The notes beneath the pieces were generated by a model. That model did no database searches. It was not told the origin of the DNA and worked only from the letters and a program-made list of their open reading frames with translations. A stretch of DNA of 64,000 nt from positions 60,001 to 124,000 of the forward strand of contig OU612072.1 of the NCBI GenBank assembly GCA_914767715.1, written 5' to 3'. Made by a program: the position numbers and the translations under genes. The DNA comes from Membranipora membranacea (lineage: Eukaryota > Bryozoa > Gymnolaemata > Cheilostomatida > Membraniporidae). Positions 55,201 through 59,633 of the stretch are shown in pieces; within the stretch, counting starts at the first letter, position 1, and the number at the start of each line of letters is the position of its first letter.

Positions 55201-58200
55201 GAAATGGTTTGGGCCCATATGCCAAAATGGTAAGTTATATTACTAAGATTCACAATTCGTTTCTCACTGTTGAAACATGAATTATAGTTATTCAATAGAT
55301 CTCGCAAAAGTGTTATCGAGAAGAAACACATCTAGCAATCCGATAACCTCCCTTCTTAAGTAATTTTAGTTACAAATGGCGGCTGTATATATCCTCTATC
55401 CTATGTTCATGGCAAACTGTGAACTTCATTGTAATTCATAAGATCTAAGTTTATCTAACTTGATGAGACTCGTATTCTCTTACATAACAGAAGCCCCACA
55501 GTGTGATGACAGTGTATGTAGCGGTCACGGTGTCTGTGAGGCGCTGACTAACGGTACTGTGATCTGTGATTGCTCGGCTGCCTTCTCTGGTCATACATGC
55601 AGTATCGGTGTAGACATCTGTAACACAAACTCATGTCTTAATGGAGGAATATGTGCAGAAGAGGAGGATGGATCATTTGCCTGTATCTGTGAAGGCCGCT
55701 GGGAAGGAAGATATTGTGAAGAAGGTAATTTTCTTCTTCTAGTATCGCAAATAGAAAACTATTCCTGAATTATGAGGTGACTTGAGAGACCATCCCTGAG
55801 AAAAGTACTGATGAATTTTCTGTGTAGTTTTAATTCTCCTCAAGGAGCGCACTATTCTCCATCACAGTCTTCAGTGAAATATTTGGATAATAGAAACTTT
55901 CTATCAACAATCGTTGCTTTATTGCCTTCTCTATGAACTTTCTACGGATAAAAATTATGTCATTGAGAAGCTTAATCATTTACGATCGCTGAGTTTTATA
56001 TAGCTAGTCCATGAATTACTTCACTTCTTATCTCTTATTTAGCTATCAGCGCCTGTACATCTGTTAGCTGTGGTAACCATGGTAACTGTAGTGAGCTGTA
56101 TGGAGAGGAGCTGTATGGAGGCCGGTCAGGGTATGAGTGTATGTGTGAGGCAGGGTGGACAGGTGAGCACTGTGATATCAACAAAGATGAATGTCAAGGT
56201 CAGCCATGCTCTAATGGAGGCGAATGTATAGATGAGACGGACGGCTTCAGATGTCAGTGTAATGAGGGCTTTACTGGAGAAACATGTGGTGGGTTTAACT
56301 CTACCGTTACGGTAAAGTTTACTGTAGGCTTGGCTTTAACGTCTGTATACGACAACCTTCACATCTATGCTGTGATTAGCATTCTCTTTATCAGTAGACA
56401 GCTAATCAACCTATAAAATCTTTATATGTATAGGTGAATACATAGTGGGCTGTATGACAGATATGACAAAGGATTTAGGAGACACACAGGGTACAGCAGC
56501 TTTTGACATTTTGCTTTCTGACGGAACTACTGGCATCTTACAGTTACCACCCGGAGACTATGCTGTCGGTCACACAAGCAGAGAAGTTGAATGCCCAGAC
56601 ATTGTACTGACTGTGACAGCTAAAGGTTAGTTGTTCATTTAATACATTGTCAGAATAATACTTACATGGGATATAACCAAGGTATCAGCTGCAGAAGGGA
56701 ACCAAGGTATCAGCTGCAGAAGGGAACCCGATGGACATGTCTGAGCAGACACAAAATATACATTACAATTGCATAATTATATTATCTTTACTGCATGGTT
56801 ACATAAGTAGGTCAATTCTTGAATATTTTTCAAAGCTGTTTCCCTGAGTTAAAGGAGGTTCTTAATGACATGGTGATCAGGGCATGACATAGAAGCTATG
56901 TGTTTACAATCTATCACTCACAAAGTATTGCTACTATGCTATTATAATTATTAGGTAGAGGCGATTATTCAGGTTCAAAAACGATTATTACTGTTCACTG
57001 CTCATGATCATGTTGATCCAAATGATAGGGAAATAGTTTTCATCTTAACCATATCATTTCCCTAGGGCATAATACATTATACCAAATGAATAATATGTTA
57101 GTGTTTACAGTCAATCACTTACACAAGATTATGCTCACAACCAATGCTCTAATATTATTTATAGATGTTTATCGTCGTGGTCAAGCAAAGGATAAAAAAG
57201 TTGTTTTCATCTTTTTTAATTTCAGACCATTATCGGGTGACAACAAACGTCACATCAGAGGTGTGCAGCCCGCCTCTCAGAAACAAACAATCAAAAGAGT
57301 TTAAAGCATTTGCCAAACGGTTTTCTCAGTCTGTGTACAAAGAAATGGGAGATGTGGTCATTGAAGTAGACATTAAAAGTGTGATGTAAGTAGTAAATCT
57401 GATTGGCATCAAGTTCAACGGAAATTAGTCTCCTGGAAAACCTTGAATAACAACAAGAATACAATAATTTTATTACGATGGATATGGTAATGATGATGAT
57501 GAATATTGTGATGATTATGACAGTGTTATCTTCATTAAGTTTTCCTGTATGTGTTAACCAGAATGGGAGCATATCTTTCTAACTAATGAAATATGACCAC
57601 AACAATCCATTAGGACGATATGAGAGGCTGTGGCTCGTTTGGTGAGAGCACCTGTGTGCTGACAGTCACAGGTTCTAATCATTCACTACTGGGGTTTGGT
57701 TTTACCCCACAGGTGTTCTGACCTGCCTACAGACTGAGAGCATACTTCGGAATGTGGCGTGTGACAAGTCAACTGATCTTTATCAGTTAAGAATTACTGT
57801 GTGTCATGTAAAAAAAAAGGAACAACAAACTATCATCATCACTGTTTAAATAGCCATTTCACCATTAACACATTATGCGATTAGGGATTTGGATGTCTGC
57901 GCATTTAGTTTGATAAGTATAGCCATGTACTAATACTATAATATGACGACGCTGATCTATTTATAGATGTGGCTCCCTGATTGTCGACTTTGAAATCGTG
58001 ACACAACGTGGAGAAGGAGTAGAGCAGAAAGTCAAAGAGAAAATTAATAATGCTGTGGCAGAGAGCCGAATGGGAGACTTCGCTATTTCTCCAGAGAGCC
58101 TTGCATTTGCTTATATGCCAAGTAAGCAAACTGCTTAACCTATAAATTTGAGCTGATAATAAATGCATGTTGTGTTTTAGTTGACTTGCTCAAAGATACC

Positions 58201-59633
58201 TTTCAGGCTAGTCAATGGAAGACGTCAGAAAAATGAAACTTTGATCCTGGTCTATGATTATCTGAGTCCAGTAAAGCAACTCTGTATCAAAATCCCTCAT
58301 AATTGGAAAAAAACATTTGTCAATATTGTAAACAATGCGTAATGATTTAAACTCAACCCAATCACGAACAATTGATTATTAACTAATATTGGGATTTTAT
58401 AATTTGTTTCATTCAGGAGCAGATGAAGATGTAGATGAAGATCAGGGTGAAGATGAGGATGACATTCCAGGAGGATCTGTTTGGGTGAATATGACTATCA
58501 AGGGAGATTCAGGGGAAGGAGACAAGTTGTTTTATAAGAAGAGAGGAAAGTTTGTATGTACAGCCTATTTAGAATACCCATTTACATCTCCAGAGCAGTT
58601 TGATGGGATCTCCTTGGCATTCTCAGACCTGCAGGGTAGAGAGTATGAGGATGGCTGCCTGAAAACCCATAACTTAATGGAAAACAAAACATTCTTCAAC
58701 GACATTGCGACAATGACATGTCCTCTTTATAGCTCTGATGTATTGAAGTACTCAGCAGAGATGAGATTTGACATCACTGAACACTTTATTGGAGCTCTAG
58801 ATTACCGATGTGTTGTACATACCAAACACAGATATAATCTGCAGAGCACCTGGAGATCATCACTCGTATATGAGTCAGCTGTACAGAGAGTGGTCGGTGT
58901 GAGGTCACCAGTTATTAGTCTCACTCCTCTGGTCATCAGTGGATATCAGGGCGAGAATATTACAGTGGATTGTAGCACAAGCGAAGGGTATCCGTTTGGA
59001 AACGCTAATCTCAGCTACAGTAATGGCAAAACTGGTGAAGAAGCTGCAACTACTACTGTCATATCACGGAATCGAATAACTGCCAATATTAGACTTTCCA
59101 AAGCTATCAATGGTCAGCTGTTGACTTGTACAGACTCTGAACACAAACAGATACTGCAGAGCTCTCACCCGATACGAGTTACATACTTGGAGGTAATCAG
59201 CGAACAGGTCCATCTAGTACGTCTTAGGCCTGGTACTACTACCTTCGACTGTGCAGAGAACATCGAGACTAACGGCATGTTGATGTTTAGATGGATCGGT
59301 GCAGTCGTCCCTCCATCACAATCGTACCTTTCAAAGATAAGGATATATACTCTGGTCTCACGAGGAAGTGATATTCAACGCATAAAATGCATCATAAAGC
59401 TCATTGGAGACCCGATGGACAGGCAGTGGAACTTTACGTATATTCTCACCGTTATGAAGCCTGCGCCTTCTATTCAGGAACTTTTCACCCCTCAGCAGCC
59501 TGCCACCAGTACTGGACCGACGACCATATATGGGCTGTTTACCATACTACTTCTCGCTCTGCTCTTAATCATCATTATCGGGTATATTGTGATGAAAAAG
59601 AAAATGAGAGATAACGAGAGACCGTCAATCTAG
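31013..59633 (+). CDS. Multi-exon gene: NHL-like / 14 EGF / SEA / Ig-like / transmembrane surface protein (5' incomplete)
   Basis: Inferred single-pass type I surface protein. Twenty-one exons, listed separately, join in frame to about 1,600 codons, and every junction phase matches. Approximate residue layout from the first visible exon: 1-120 unassigned ectodomain; 120-310 NHL-like repeat and probable propeller strands with a Pro-rich stretch; 311-431 cysteine-poor region; 431-1026 about 14 EGF domains; 1026-1090 beta-rich module; 1090-1195 SEA domain; 1195-1210 acidic linker; 1210-1560 Ig-like domains; then a stalk, a transmembrane helix and the tail [12 protein letters not shown]. The start codon and signal peptide are not found. 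EGF, SEA and Ig modules act in adhesion, signalling or mucin-like coats; which applies here is unknown. Introns range from 145 bp to 7.7 kb and hold transposons and satellites. The assembly is by eye without transcript data. Confidence 0.85.
31651..32133. repeat. 31-33-bp minisatellite in an intron, about 15 units
   Basis: Units combine GGGAGCTGTATGTTTACCAT and TAACTCCTAGGT with small indels (TGTTTACC, TGTTACC, TGATACC). The array lies in the intron between exons a and b. No splice signal from a neighbouring exon is evident in the unit. Confidence 0.95.
32449..32461. repeat. Poly-C tract (13 C)
   Basis: A run of 13 cytosines about 100 bp upstream of exon b. The 12-bp direct repeat AAGCACGGCAGG sits on each side, near 32402 and 32473. 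Confidence 0.9.
32558..32672 (+). CDS. Exon b: ectodomain segment
   Basis: The acceptor is TTTTGCACACAG before 32558 (phase 0 in) and the donor is AAAG|GTAAAT (phase 1 out). The encoded segment contains [12 protein letters not shown] and [16 protein letters not shown]. Its acidic DVDD motif and alternating hydrophobic pattern suggest an extracellular beta-domain. No named family was recognised. Confidence 0.75.
32843..33067 (+). CDS. Exon c: NHL-like repeat
   Basis: The acceptor is TATTTTCATAAG before 32843 and the donor is GGTG|GTAAGC at 33067, phase 1 on both sides. The frame encodes [35 protein letters not shown] and [13 protein letters not shown]. This order (G.G...F..P, DG.I..TDSG...R.I, then VTT.A) matches the NHL repeat of six-bladed beta-propellers, which usually mediate protein or ligand binding. 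Only one repeat is clear; flanking exons may supply more divergent blades. An antisense frame over the same DNA is a shadow. Confidence 0.85.
33329..33402 (+). CDS. Exon d: short propeller-strand exon
   Basis: The acceptor is CCTGTCCACAG before 33329 (phase 1) and the donor is AGCATG|GTGAGT (phase 0). It encodes 24 full codons including [19 protein letters not shown]. The strand-turn-strand pattern follows the NHL-like repeat and is probably part of a further blade. Its 74-bp length falls below usual open-frame thresholds, but both neighbours fit its phase. Confidence 0.7.
33593..33940. mobile_element. hAT-like MITE, 348 bp, with 8-bp target duplication
   Basis: It starts CAGGGGGCCCAACG and ends CGTTGGGCAGCCCTG, an imperfect terminal inverted repeat. 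It is flanked on both sides by GTCTAGAG (33585-33592 and 33941-33948), an 8-bp target-site duplication. The 5'-CAGGG terminus and 8-bp duplication are typical of the hAT superfamily. A GGGTCGGGGGCCGCAT segment occurs twice near the right end. There is no transposase; the open frames crossing it are spurious. It sits in the intron between exons d and e. Confidence 0.92.
33949..35681. other. Intron sequence, no further feature
   Basis: The remainder of the intron between exons d and e is A+T-rich. Open frames at 34186-34389 and 34753-34983 (minus) show no domain and no consistent splice phase, so no exon is called. Confidence 0.55.
35682..35811 (+). CDS. Exon e: probable propeller blade segment
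   Basis: The acceptor is ATCTGTTTTGCAG before 35682 (phase 0) and the donor is TTCG|GTAAGC (phase 1). It encodes [37 protein letters not shown] and related strands. The VYLSD and LIGID motifs resemble the strands of NHL or YWTD-type propellers and continue the pattern of exons c and d. Confidence 0.8.
36090..37330 (+). pseudogene. Degenerate non-LTR retrotransposon remnant in an intron
   Basis: Translated pieces resemble LINE reverse transcriptase. They include a palm-entry segment [17 protein letters not shown] with [15 protein letters not shown], then the catalytic-block sequence [11 protein letters not shown] near 36375. Frameshifts and stops follow. A C-terminal piece near 37080-37330 contains [17 protein letters not shown], typical of the thumb or post-RT region. 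No intact frame remains. It is inserted sense in the intron between exons e and f. Confidence 0.7.
37341..37831. other. Intron sequence with a perfect 17-bp hairpin
   Basis: TGCCACTCAGGGAAATG at 37562-37578 is repeated as its exact reverse complement at 37624-37640, with a 45-nt loop. The hairpin lies about 190 bp before the exon f acceptor. Nothing else is recognised here. Confidence 0.85.
37832..37976 (+). CDS. Exon f: Pro-rich linker exon
   Basis: The acceptor is TTGAATTTTTTCAG before 37832 (phase 1) and the donor is TTATA|GTAAGT at 37976 (phase 2). It encodes [19 protein letters not shown] followed by [11 protein letters not shown] and [19 protein letters not shown]. The proline run is probably a flexible linker after the propeller-like region. 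If the donor were not used, the next in-frame codon would be TAG. The phase-2 junction is matched exactly by exon g. Confidence 0.8.
38118..38460. mobile_element. MITE-like element with imperfect terminal inverted repeats
   Basis: A 22-nt segment starting ACGCCGTA at 38118-38139 pairs in inverted orientation with 38439-38460 (18 of 22 positions). A second perfect 12-bp inverted pair, GCTACACACGCC at 38111-38122 and GGCGTGTGTAGC at 38391-38402, overlaps the first. The two nested pairs suggest a small non-autonomous DNA element or its rearranged remnant. No target duplication is evident. Confidence 0.5.
38770..39240 (-). pseudogene. Internally deleted LINE remnant, minus strand
   Basis: Read on the minus strand, the right part (39100-39240) resembles the N-terminal RT region ([21 protein letters not shown], then a [15 protein letters not shown]-like run in a second frame). 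It passes directly into a C-terminal segment, [17 protein letters not shown] with [10 protein letters not shown] (about 38950-39060). That GH-V plus GRGRPK-type signature is common at the end of LINE ORF2 proteins. The catalytic middle is missing, so the copy is internally deleted and inactive. Confidence 0.65.
39322..39625. repeat. 15-bp minisatellite (about 16 units) with 24-bp variants
   Basis: Units of TGATTGTCTACAGCA run from 39322 to about 39562, followed by about three 24-bp variants carrying an extra TCATTCGTG-like segment. Because 15 and 24 are multiples of three, both strands stay open (a repeated MIVYS on plus, CCRQS on minus). These are repeat artefacts. Each unit also carries a TCTACAG acceptor-like string. 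Confidence 0.95.
39670..41154. other. Intron sequence with a short G-rich direct repeat
   Basis: A+T-rich intron DNA. A G-rich 23-bp segment (GGCAGGGTGGGTGCGGGA) is repeated at about 40617 and 40636. A GGTGGGCAACCTCTTTTTG stretch near 40400 resembles a hAT terminus, but no matching right end was found. No exon is supported. Confidence 0.5.
41155..41348 (+). CDS. Exon g: ectodomain segment
   Basis: The acceptor is TTTTATTTTCTCAG before 41155 (phase 2) and the donor is AACG|GTATGT at 41348 (phase 1). The encoded segment starts [18 protein letters not shown] and ends [13 protein letters not shown]. It has two Cys residues and no recognised family. The donor signal is embedded in a 29-bp tandem repeat that continues downstream. 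Confidence 0.8.
41342..41458 (+). repeat. 29-bp minisatellite carrying the exon g 5' splice site (4 copies)
   Basis: The unit starts GATAACGGTATGTGGTATG. GTATGT donor strings fall at 41349, 41378, 41407 and 41436, exactly 29 bp apart. Only the first is compatible with the frame, because use of the others reads into a TAG about 25 nt after the first donor. The array is an amplified exon/intron boundary. Confidence 0.95.
41673..41837 (+). CDS. Exon h: segment before the EGF repeats
   Basis: The acceptor is CATCCTCTTTTGAAG before 41673 (phase 1) and the donor is TTCA|GTAAGT at 41837 (phase 1). It encodes [40 protein letters not shown] and [13 protein letters not shown]. Two Cys residues and sequons (NQS, NGT) fit a secreted domain, possibly another propeller strand set. 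The acceptor choice is the least certain part, though the phase fits both neighbours. Confidence 0.75.
41878..42155. repeat. 24/25-bp minisatellite, about 11 units
   Basis: Units of AGACTACCCAATCATAGC followed by AAACAT or CAGACAT alternate. The array abuts the 69-bp satellite directly. Confidence 0.95.
42163..45920. repeat. 69-bp satellite, left block (about 54 units)
   Basis: Each 69-bp unit contains CACTGTTTATATTAATACTC, ACACTTATATGTGATATT and the near-palindrome TATATACTA-GA-TAGTATATA (9-bp arms). A 690-bp (10-unit) higher-order period is clear: units from 44087 repeat at 44777 with the same variants. Shorter 414-bp (6-unit) and longer 1,656-bp (24-unit) block copies also occur. One plus-strand frame is open through most units ([20 protein letters not shown]) and broken where ATGTGA becomes ATGAGA or ATAAGA. 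The block lies in the 7.7-kb intron before the first EGF exon. Confidence 0.97.
45921..47180. mobile_element. TIR element inserted in the 69-bp satellite (CCCAGCGGGCAC ends)
   Basis: The element begins CCCAGCGGGCACA and ends GTGCCGGCTGGG, an imperfect terminal inverted repeat. The satellite stops at CACTTATAT on the left and resumes at ATGTGATATT on the right, so it interrupts one satellite unit. AT is present on both sides, consistent with a 2-bp target duplication. Elements with such CCAGCGGGCA termini are, from general knowledge, common in invertebrate genomes. No transposase is seen; the internal open frames (46371-46601 and 46445-46639 minus) are not credible genes. Confidence 0.85.
46015..46526. 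repeat. 256-bp tandem duplication inside the TIR element
   Basis: Two adjacent copies (46015-46270 and 46271-46526) start TAGATGCATAAATGG and TAGAGGCATAAATGG. They are nearly identical for most of their length and diverge slightly towards the end (GACCGAATGGG against AACTGCATGGG). Confidence 0.93.
47181..48700. repeat. 69-bp satellite, right block (about 22 units)
   Basis: This continues the left block after the TIR element. The order of unit variants at 47190-47560 (two TGATGTTT units, then a TTTACATT unit, then the ACATGGACGG and ACTTGGCCGG types) resembles part of the left block, so the two are fragments of one array. The open frame behaves as in the left block and stops at units with ATATAAGA. 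Confidence 0.97.
48701..49553. other. Intron sequence, no feature supported
   Basis: Ordinary A+T-rich DNA between the satellite and the first EGF exon. The open frame at 48886-49071 has no domain and no usable splice context. Confidence 0.55.
49560..49673 (+). CDS. Exon i: EGF domain 1
   Basis: The donor is GAAG|GTAAGA at 49673 (phase 1). It encodes one complete six-Cys [20 protein letters not shown], then [15 protein letters not shown]. Two acceptors six bases apart, CTGTAG before 49554 and TTGTAG before 49560, are both in phase 1 and in frame. They would give KFIVGEDDC or KFREDDC at the junction. The upstream site has the better pyrimidine context. Confidence 0.93.
49674..50166. other. 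Intron sequence, no feature supported
   Basis: A+T-rich. Short AAACTCT(A/G)ATGCTATATA motifs recur two to three times near 49710-49770. The open frame at 49805-50017 has no domain. Confidence 0.55.
50167..50403 (+). CDS. Exon j: EGF domains 2 and 3
   Basis: The acceptor is TCTTATCGTACAG before 50167 and the donor is AAAG|GTAAAT at 50403, phase 1 on both sides. The first EGF reads [15 protein letters not shown] to [12 protein letters not shown] and the second [14 protein letters not shown] to [14 protein letters not shown]. All six cysteines are present in each. Sequons NTT and NVT are present. Confidence 0.95.
50640..51398 (+). repeat. 54-64-bp minisatellite carrying the exon k 3' splice site (14 copies)
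   Basis: Each unit contains ACTATTATTTGTAG|AACAT, GCTCTTAGTTGTGATGAT and ATGACATGTCACA, which is the intron end and first 40 bases of exon k. TTTGTAG acceptors end at 50650, 50705, 50769, 50824, 50882, 50940, 51004, 51059, 51118, 51172, 51230, 51285 (mutated to TTTGGAG), 51343 and 51398. Only the last leads into the exon in frame; those I checked upstream shift frame or meet a stop. A 235-bp sub-block (50706 and 50941) is itself repeated. Confidence 0.95.
51399..51506 (+). CDS. Exon k: first part of EGF domain 4
   Basis: The acceptor TTATTTGTAG before 51399 and the donor AGTG|GTAAGT at 51506 are both phase 1. It encodes [20 protein letters not shown] and then [10 protein letters not shown], completed by AVC in exon l. 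The domain keeps Cys 1, 2, 3, 5 and 6, but His replaces the expected fourth Cys (AHSC where CxC is usual). Both splice sites are embedded in tandem arrays. The missing Cys and repetitive start leave some doubt whether it is constitutively used. Confidence 0.75.
51500..51600 (+). repeat. 29/30-bp triplication carrying the exon k 5' splice site
   Basis: AGTGGTAAGTAC recurs with GTAAGT at 51507, 51536 and 51566. The spacer resembles CATAACCTAGATAAATT in each copy. The first donor fits the phase of exon l; the others would change phase. Confidence 0.93.
51914..52045 (+). CDS. Exon l: end of EGF 4 and EGF domain 5
   Basis: The acceptor is TTCTGTTTGACAG before 51914 and the donor is GAGG|GTGAGC at 52045, phase 1 on both sides. 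It encodes [20 protein letters not shown] then [21 protein letters not shown]. The DEKIDVC start is close to the calcium-binding EGF consensus. Confidence 0.93.
52046..52441. other. Intron sequence, no feature supported
   Basis: No repeat or exon was recognised between exons l and m. Confidence 0.55.
52442..52702 (+). CDS. Exon m: EGF domains 6 and 7, with a poly-Ser insertion
   Basis: The acceptor is TACTGTTTGTTACAG before 52442 and the donor is GAGA|GTAAGA at 52702, phase 1 on both sides. EGF 6 runs [11 protein letters not shown] to [15 protein letters not shown] 7 runs [14 protein letters not shown] to [12 protein letters not shown]. Between the third and fourth Cys of EGF 7 there are six serines (five AGC codons then AGT) from a trinucleotide repeat. 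An antisense open frame covers the same DNA and is a shadow. Confidence 0.94.
52703..53117. other. Intron sequence, no feature supported
   Basis: Ordinary intron DNA before the duplicated acceptor of exon n. Confidence 0.5.
53118..53220 (+). repeat. 50-bp duplication carrying the exon n 3' splice site
   Basis: TATATTTCTGTTTCAG|GGTC and the following CAGTGTAGTG(C/A) and CTCACTGTA segments occur twice, 50 bp apart, with acceptors ending at 53134 and 53184. Only the second keeps the frame, because 50 is not a multiple of three. Confidence 0.95.
53185..53391 (+). CDS. Exon n: EGF domain 8 and basic linker
   Basis: The acceptor is TTTCTGTTTCAG before 53185 and the donor is CATT|GTGAGT at 53391, phase 1 on both sides. 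The EGF reads [17 protein letters not shown] then [12 protein letters not shown]. It is followed by a 37-residue linker rich in Lys and Glu ([17 protein letters not shown]) that interrupts the otherwise regular EGF array and might be a cleavage or flexible segment. Confidence 0.92.
53609..53730. repeat. 40-bp tandem triplication in an intron
   Basis: GGTCTATAGACTGTTCTGAG recurs at 53620, 53660 and 53700 within 40-bp units. Confidence 0.95.
53841..54847. mobile_element. Non-autonomous DNA transposon, 1,007 bp, with 8-bp target duplication
   Basis: It starts CATACTTGCCAAGT and ends with the exact reverse complement ACTTGGCAAGTATG. Both ends are flanked by TTTAGTTT (53833-53840 and 54848-54855). 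Near the right end there is a G+C-rich zone with three short hairpins: GGGGGGC/GCCCCCC near 54713, GGTGCTTCG/CGAAGCACC at about 54757-54780, and GCACCAC-GTT-GTGGTGC near 54774. No transposase is present. An 8-bp duplication fits hAT or P superfamilies, but the terminus is not the usual hAT CAG, so I leave it unassigned. It lies in the intron between exons n and o. Confidence 0.92.
54984..55229 (+). CDS. Exon o: EGF domains 9 and 10
   Basis: The donor is AATG|GTAAGT at 55229 (phase 1). EGF 9 reads [15 protein letters not shown] to [15 protein letters not shown] 10 reads [13 protein letters not shown] to [12 protein letters not shown]. The acceptor is a NAGNAG tandem site (TTTGCAGCAG, 54981-54986). 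Use of the first AG gives SDFYFC at the junction and of the second YFYFC; both keep phase 1. Antisense frames are shadows. Confidence 0.94.
55491..55724 (+). CDS. Exon p: EGF domains 11 and 12
   Basis: The acceptor is TCTCTTACATAACAG before 55491 and the donor is GAAG|GTAATT at 55724, phase 1 on both sides. EGF 11 reads [15 protein letters not shown] to [15 protein letters not shown] 12 reads [16 protein letters not shown] to [12 protein letters not shown]. All cysteines are present. Confidence 0.94.
55725..56042. other. Intron sequence, no feature supported
   Basis: Short intron with no repeat recognised. Confidence 0.55.
56043..56288 (+). CDS. Exon q: EGF domains 13 and 14 (14 calcium-binding type)
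   Basis: The acceptor is TCTCTTATTTAG before 56043 and the donor is TGTG|GTGGGT at 56288, phase 1 on both sides. EGF 13 reads [15 protein letters not shown] to [12 protein letters not shown], with a small repeat (GAGCTGTATGGAG twice) in its central loop. EGF 14 reads [16 protein letters not shown] to [14 protein letters not shown]. It begins with the D-x-N-x-D-E pattern expected for calcium binding. Confidence 0.94.
56434..56625 (+). CDS. Exon r: beta-rich module between EGF and SEA
   Basis: The acceptor is TTTATATGTATAG before 56434 and the donor is AAAG|GTTAGT at 56625, phase 1 on both sides. It encodes [39 protein letters not shown] and [11 protein letters not shown]. Two Cys and alternating hydrophobics suggest a small disulphide-linked beta module. 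I do not recognise the family. Confidence 0.85.
56670..56730. repeat. 25-bp tandem duplication in an intron
   Basis: AACCAAGGTATCAGCTGCAG followed by AAGGG occurs twice head-to-tail, near 56677 and 56702. Confidence 0.9.
56731..57225. other. Intron sequence, no feature supported
   Basis: A+T-rich. The open frame at 57086-57304 overlaps exon s out of frame and is a shadow. Confidence 0.5.
57226..57385 (+). CDS. Exon s: SEA domain, N-terminal half
   Basis: The acceptor is TTTTTTAATTTCAG before 57226 (phase 1) and the donor is GTGAT|GTAAGT at 57385 (phase 2). It encodes [14 protein letters not shown], then [19 protein letters not shown] and [10 protein letters not shown]. This matches the first helix and strand of SEA domains (a F....F...V...Y pattern). 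Sequon NVT is present. Confidence 0.88.
57620..57820 (+). mobile_element. tRNA-derived SINE in an intron
   Basis: The A box-like TGGCTCGTTTGG lies at 57631-57642 and the B box-like GGTTCTAATC at 57671-57680. The body contains CAGGTGTTCTGACCTGCCT and ACTGAGAGC, shared with the minus-strand copy at 27060-27247. It ends in an A9 tail (57810-57818). The tRNA part no longer folds as a functional tRNA. It is inserted between the two SEA exons. Confidence 0.85.
57967..58121 (+). CDS. Exon t: SEA domain, C-terminal half with G-S cleavage motif
   Basis: The acceptor is GATCTATTTATAG before 57967 (phase 2) and the donor is CCAA|GTAAGC at 58121 (phase 1). The junction reads [18 protein letters not shown], followed by [23 protein letters not shown] domains that autoproteolyse do so between Gly and Ser in G-S-(hydrophobic)3 (GSVVV in mucin-type members). 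GSLIV fits, so the protein may be cleaved during folding into two non-covalently joined parts. The intron falls three residues before the motif. Confidence 0.9.
58122..58416. other. Intron before the last exon
   Basis: A 295-bp intron with no repeat recognised. It ends in the acceptor TTTGTTTCATTCAG. Confidence 0.6.
58417..59633 (+). CDS. Exon u: acidic linker, Ig-like domains, transmembrane helix and tail
   Basis: The last and largest exon (1,217 bp) encodes 405 residues to the TAG at 59631-59633. It starts with an acidic linker ([19 protein letters not shown]). An Ig-like region with C-x-AYLEYPF and YRC-x-VHT strands follows, then an Ig-like domain with [17 protein letters not shown] and QLLTCTDSE, then a third, more divergent one with TTTFDCAEN and [11 protein letters not shown] Pro/Thr stalk leads to the helix [19 protein letters not shown] and the tail [12 protein letters not shown]. 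The basic residues after the helix support type I topology. The ATG at 58389 lies before the acceptor and is not the start. No Tyr-based or PDZ signal is obvious in the tail. Confidence 0.92.

Noticed and set aside
56140-56416. Open frame continuing past exon q as a longer exon
   Set aside because: After the sixth Cys of EGF 14 the sequence loses domain character, while a donor at 56288 joins in phase to exon r.
57291-58168. Minus-strand open frames over the SEA exons
   Set aside because: They overlap plus-strand exons with strong domain and phase support.
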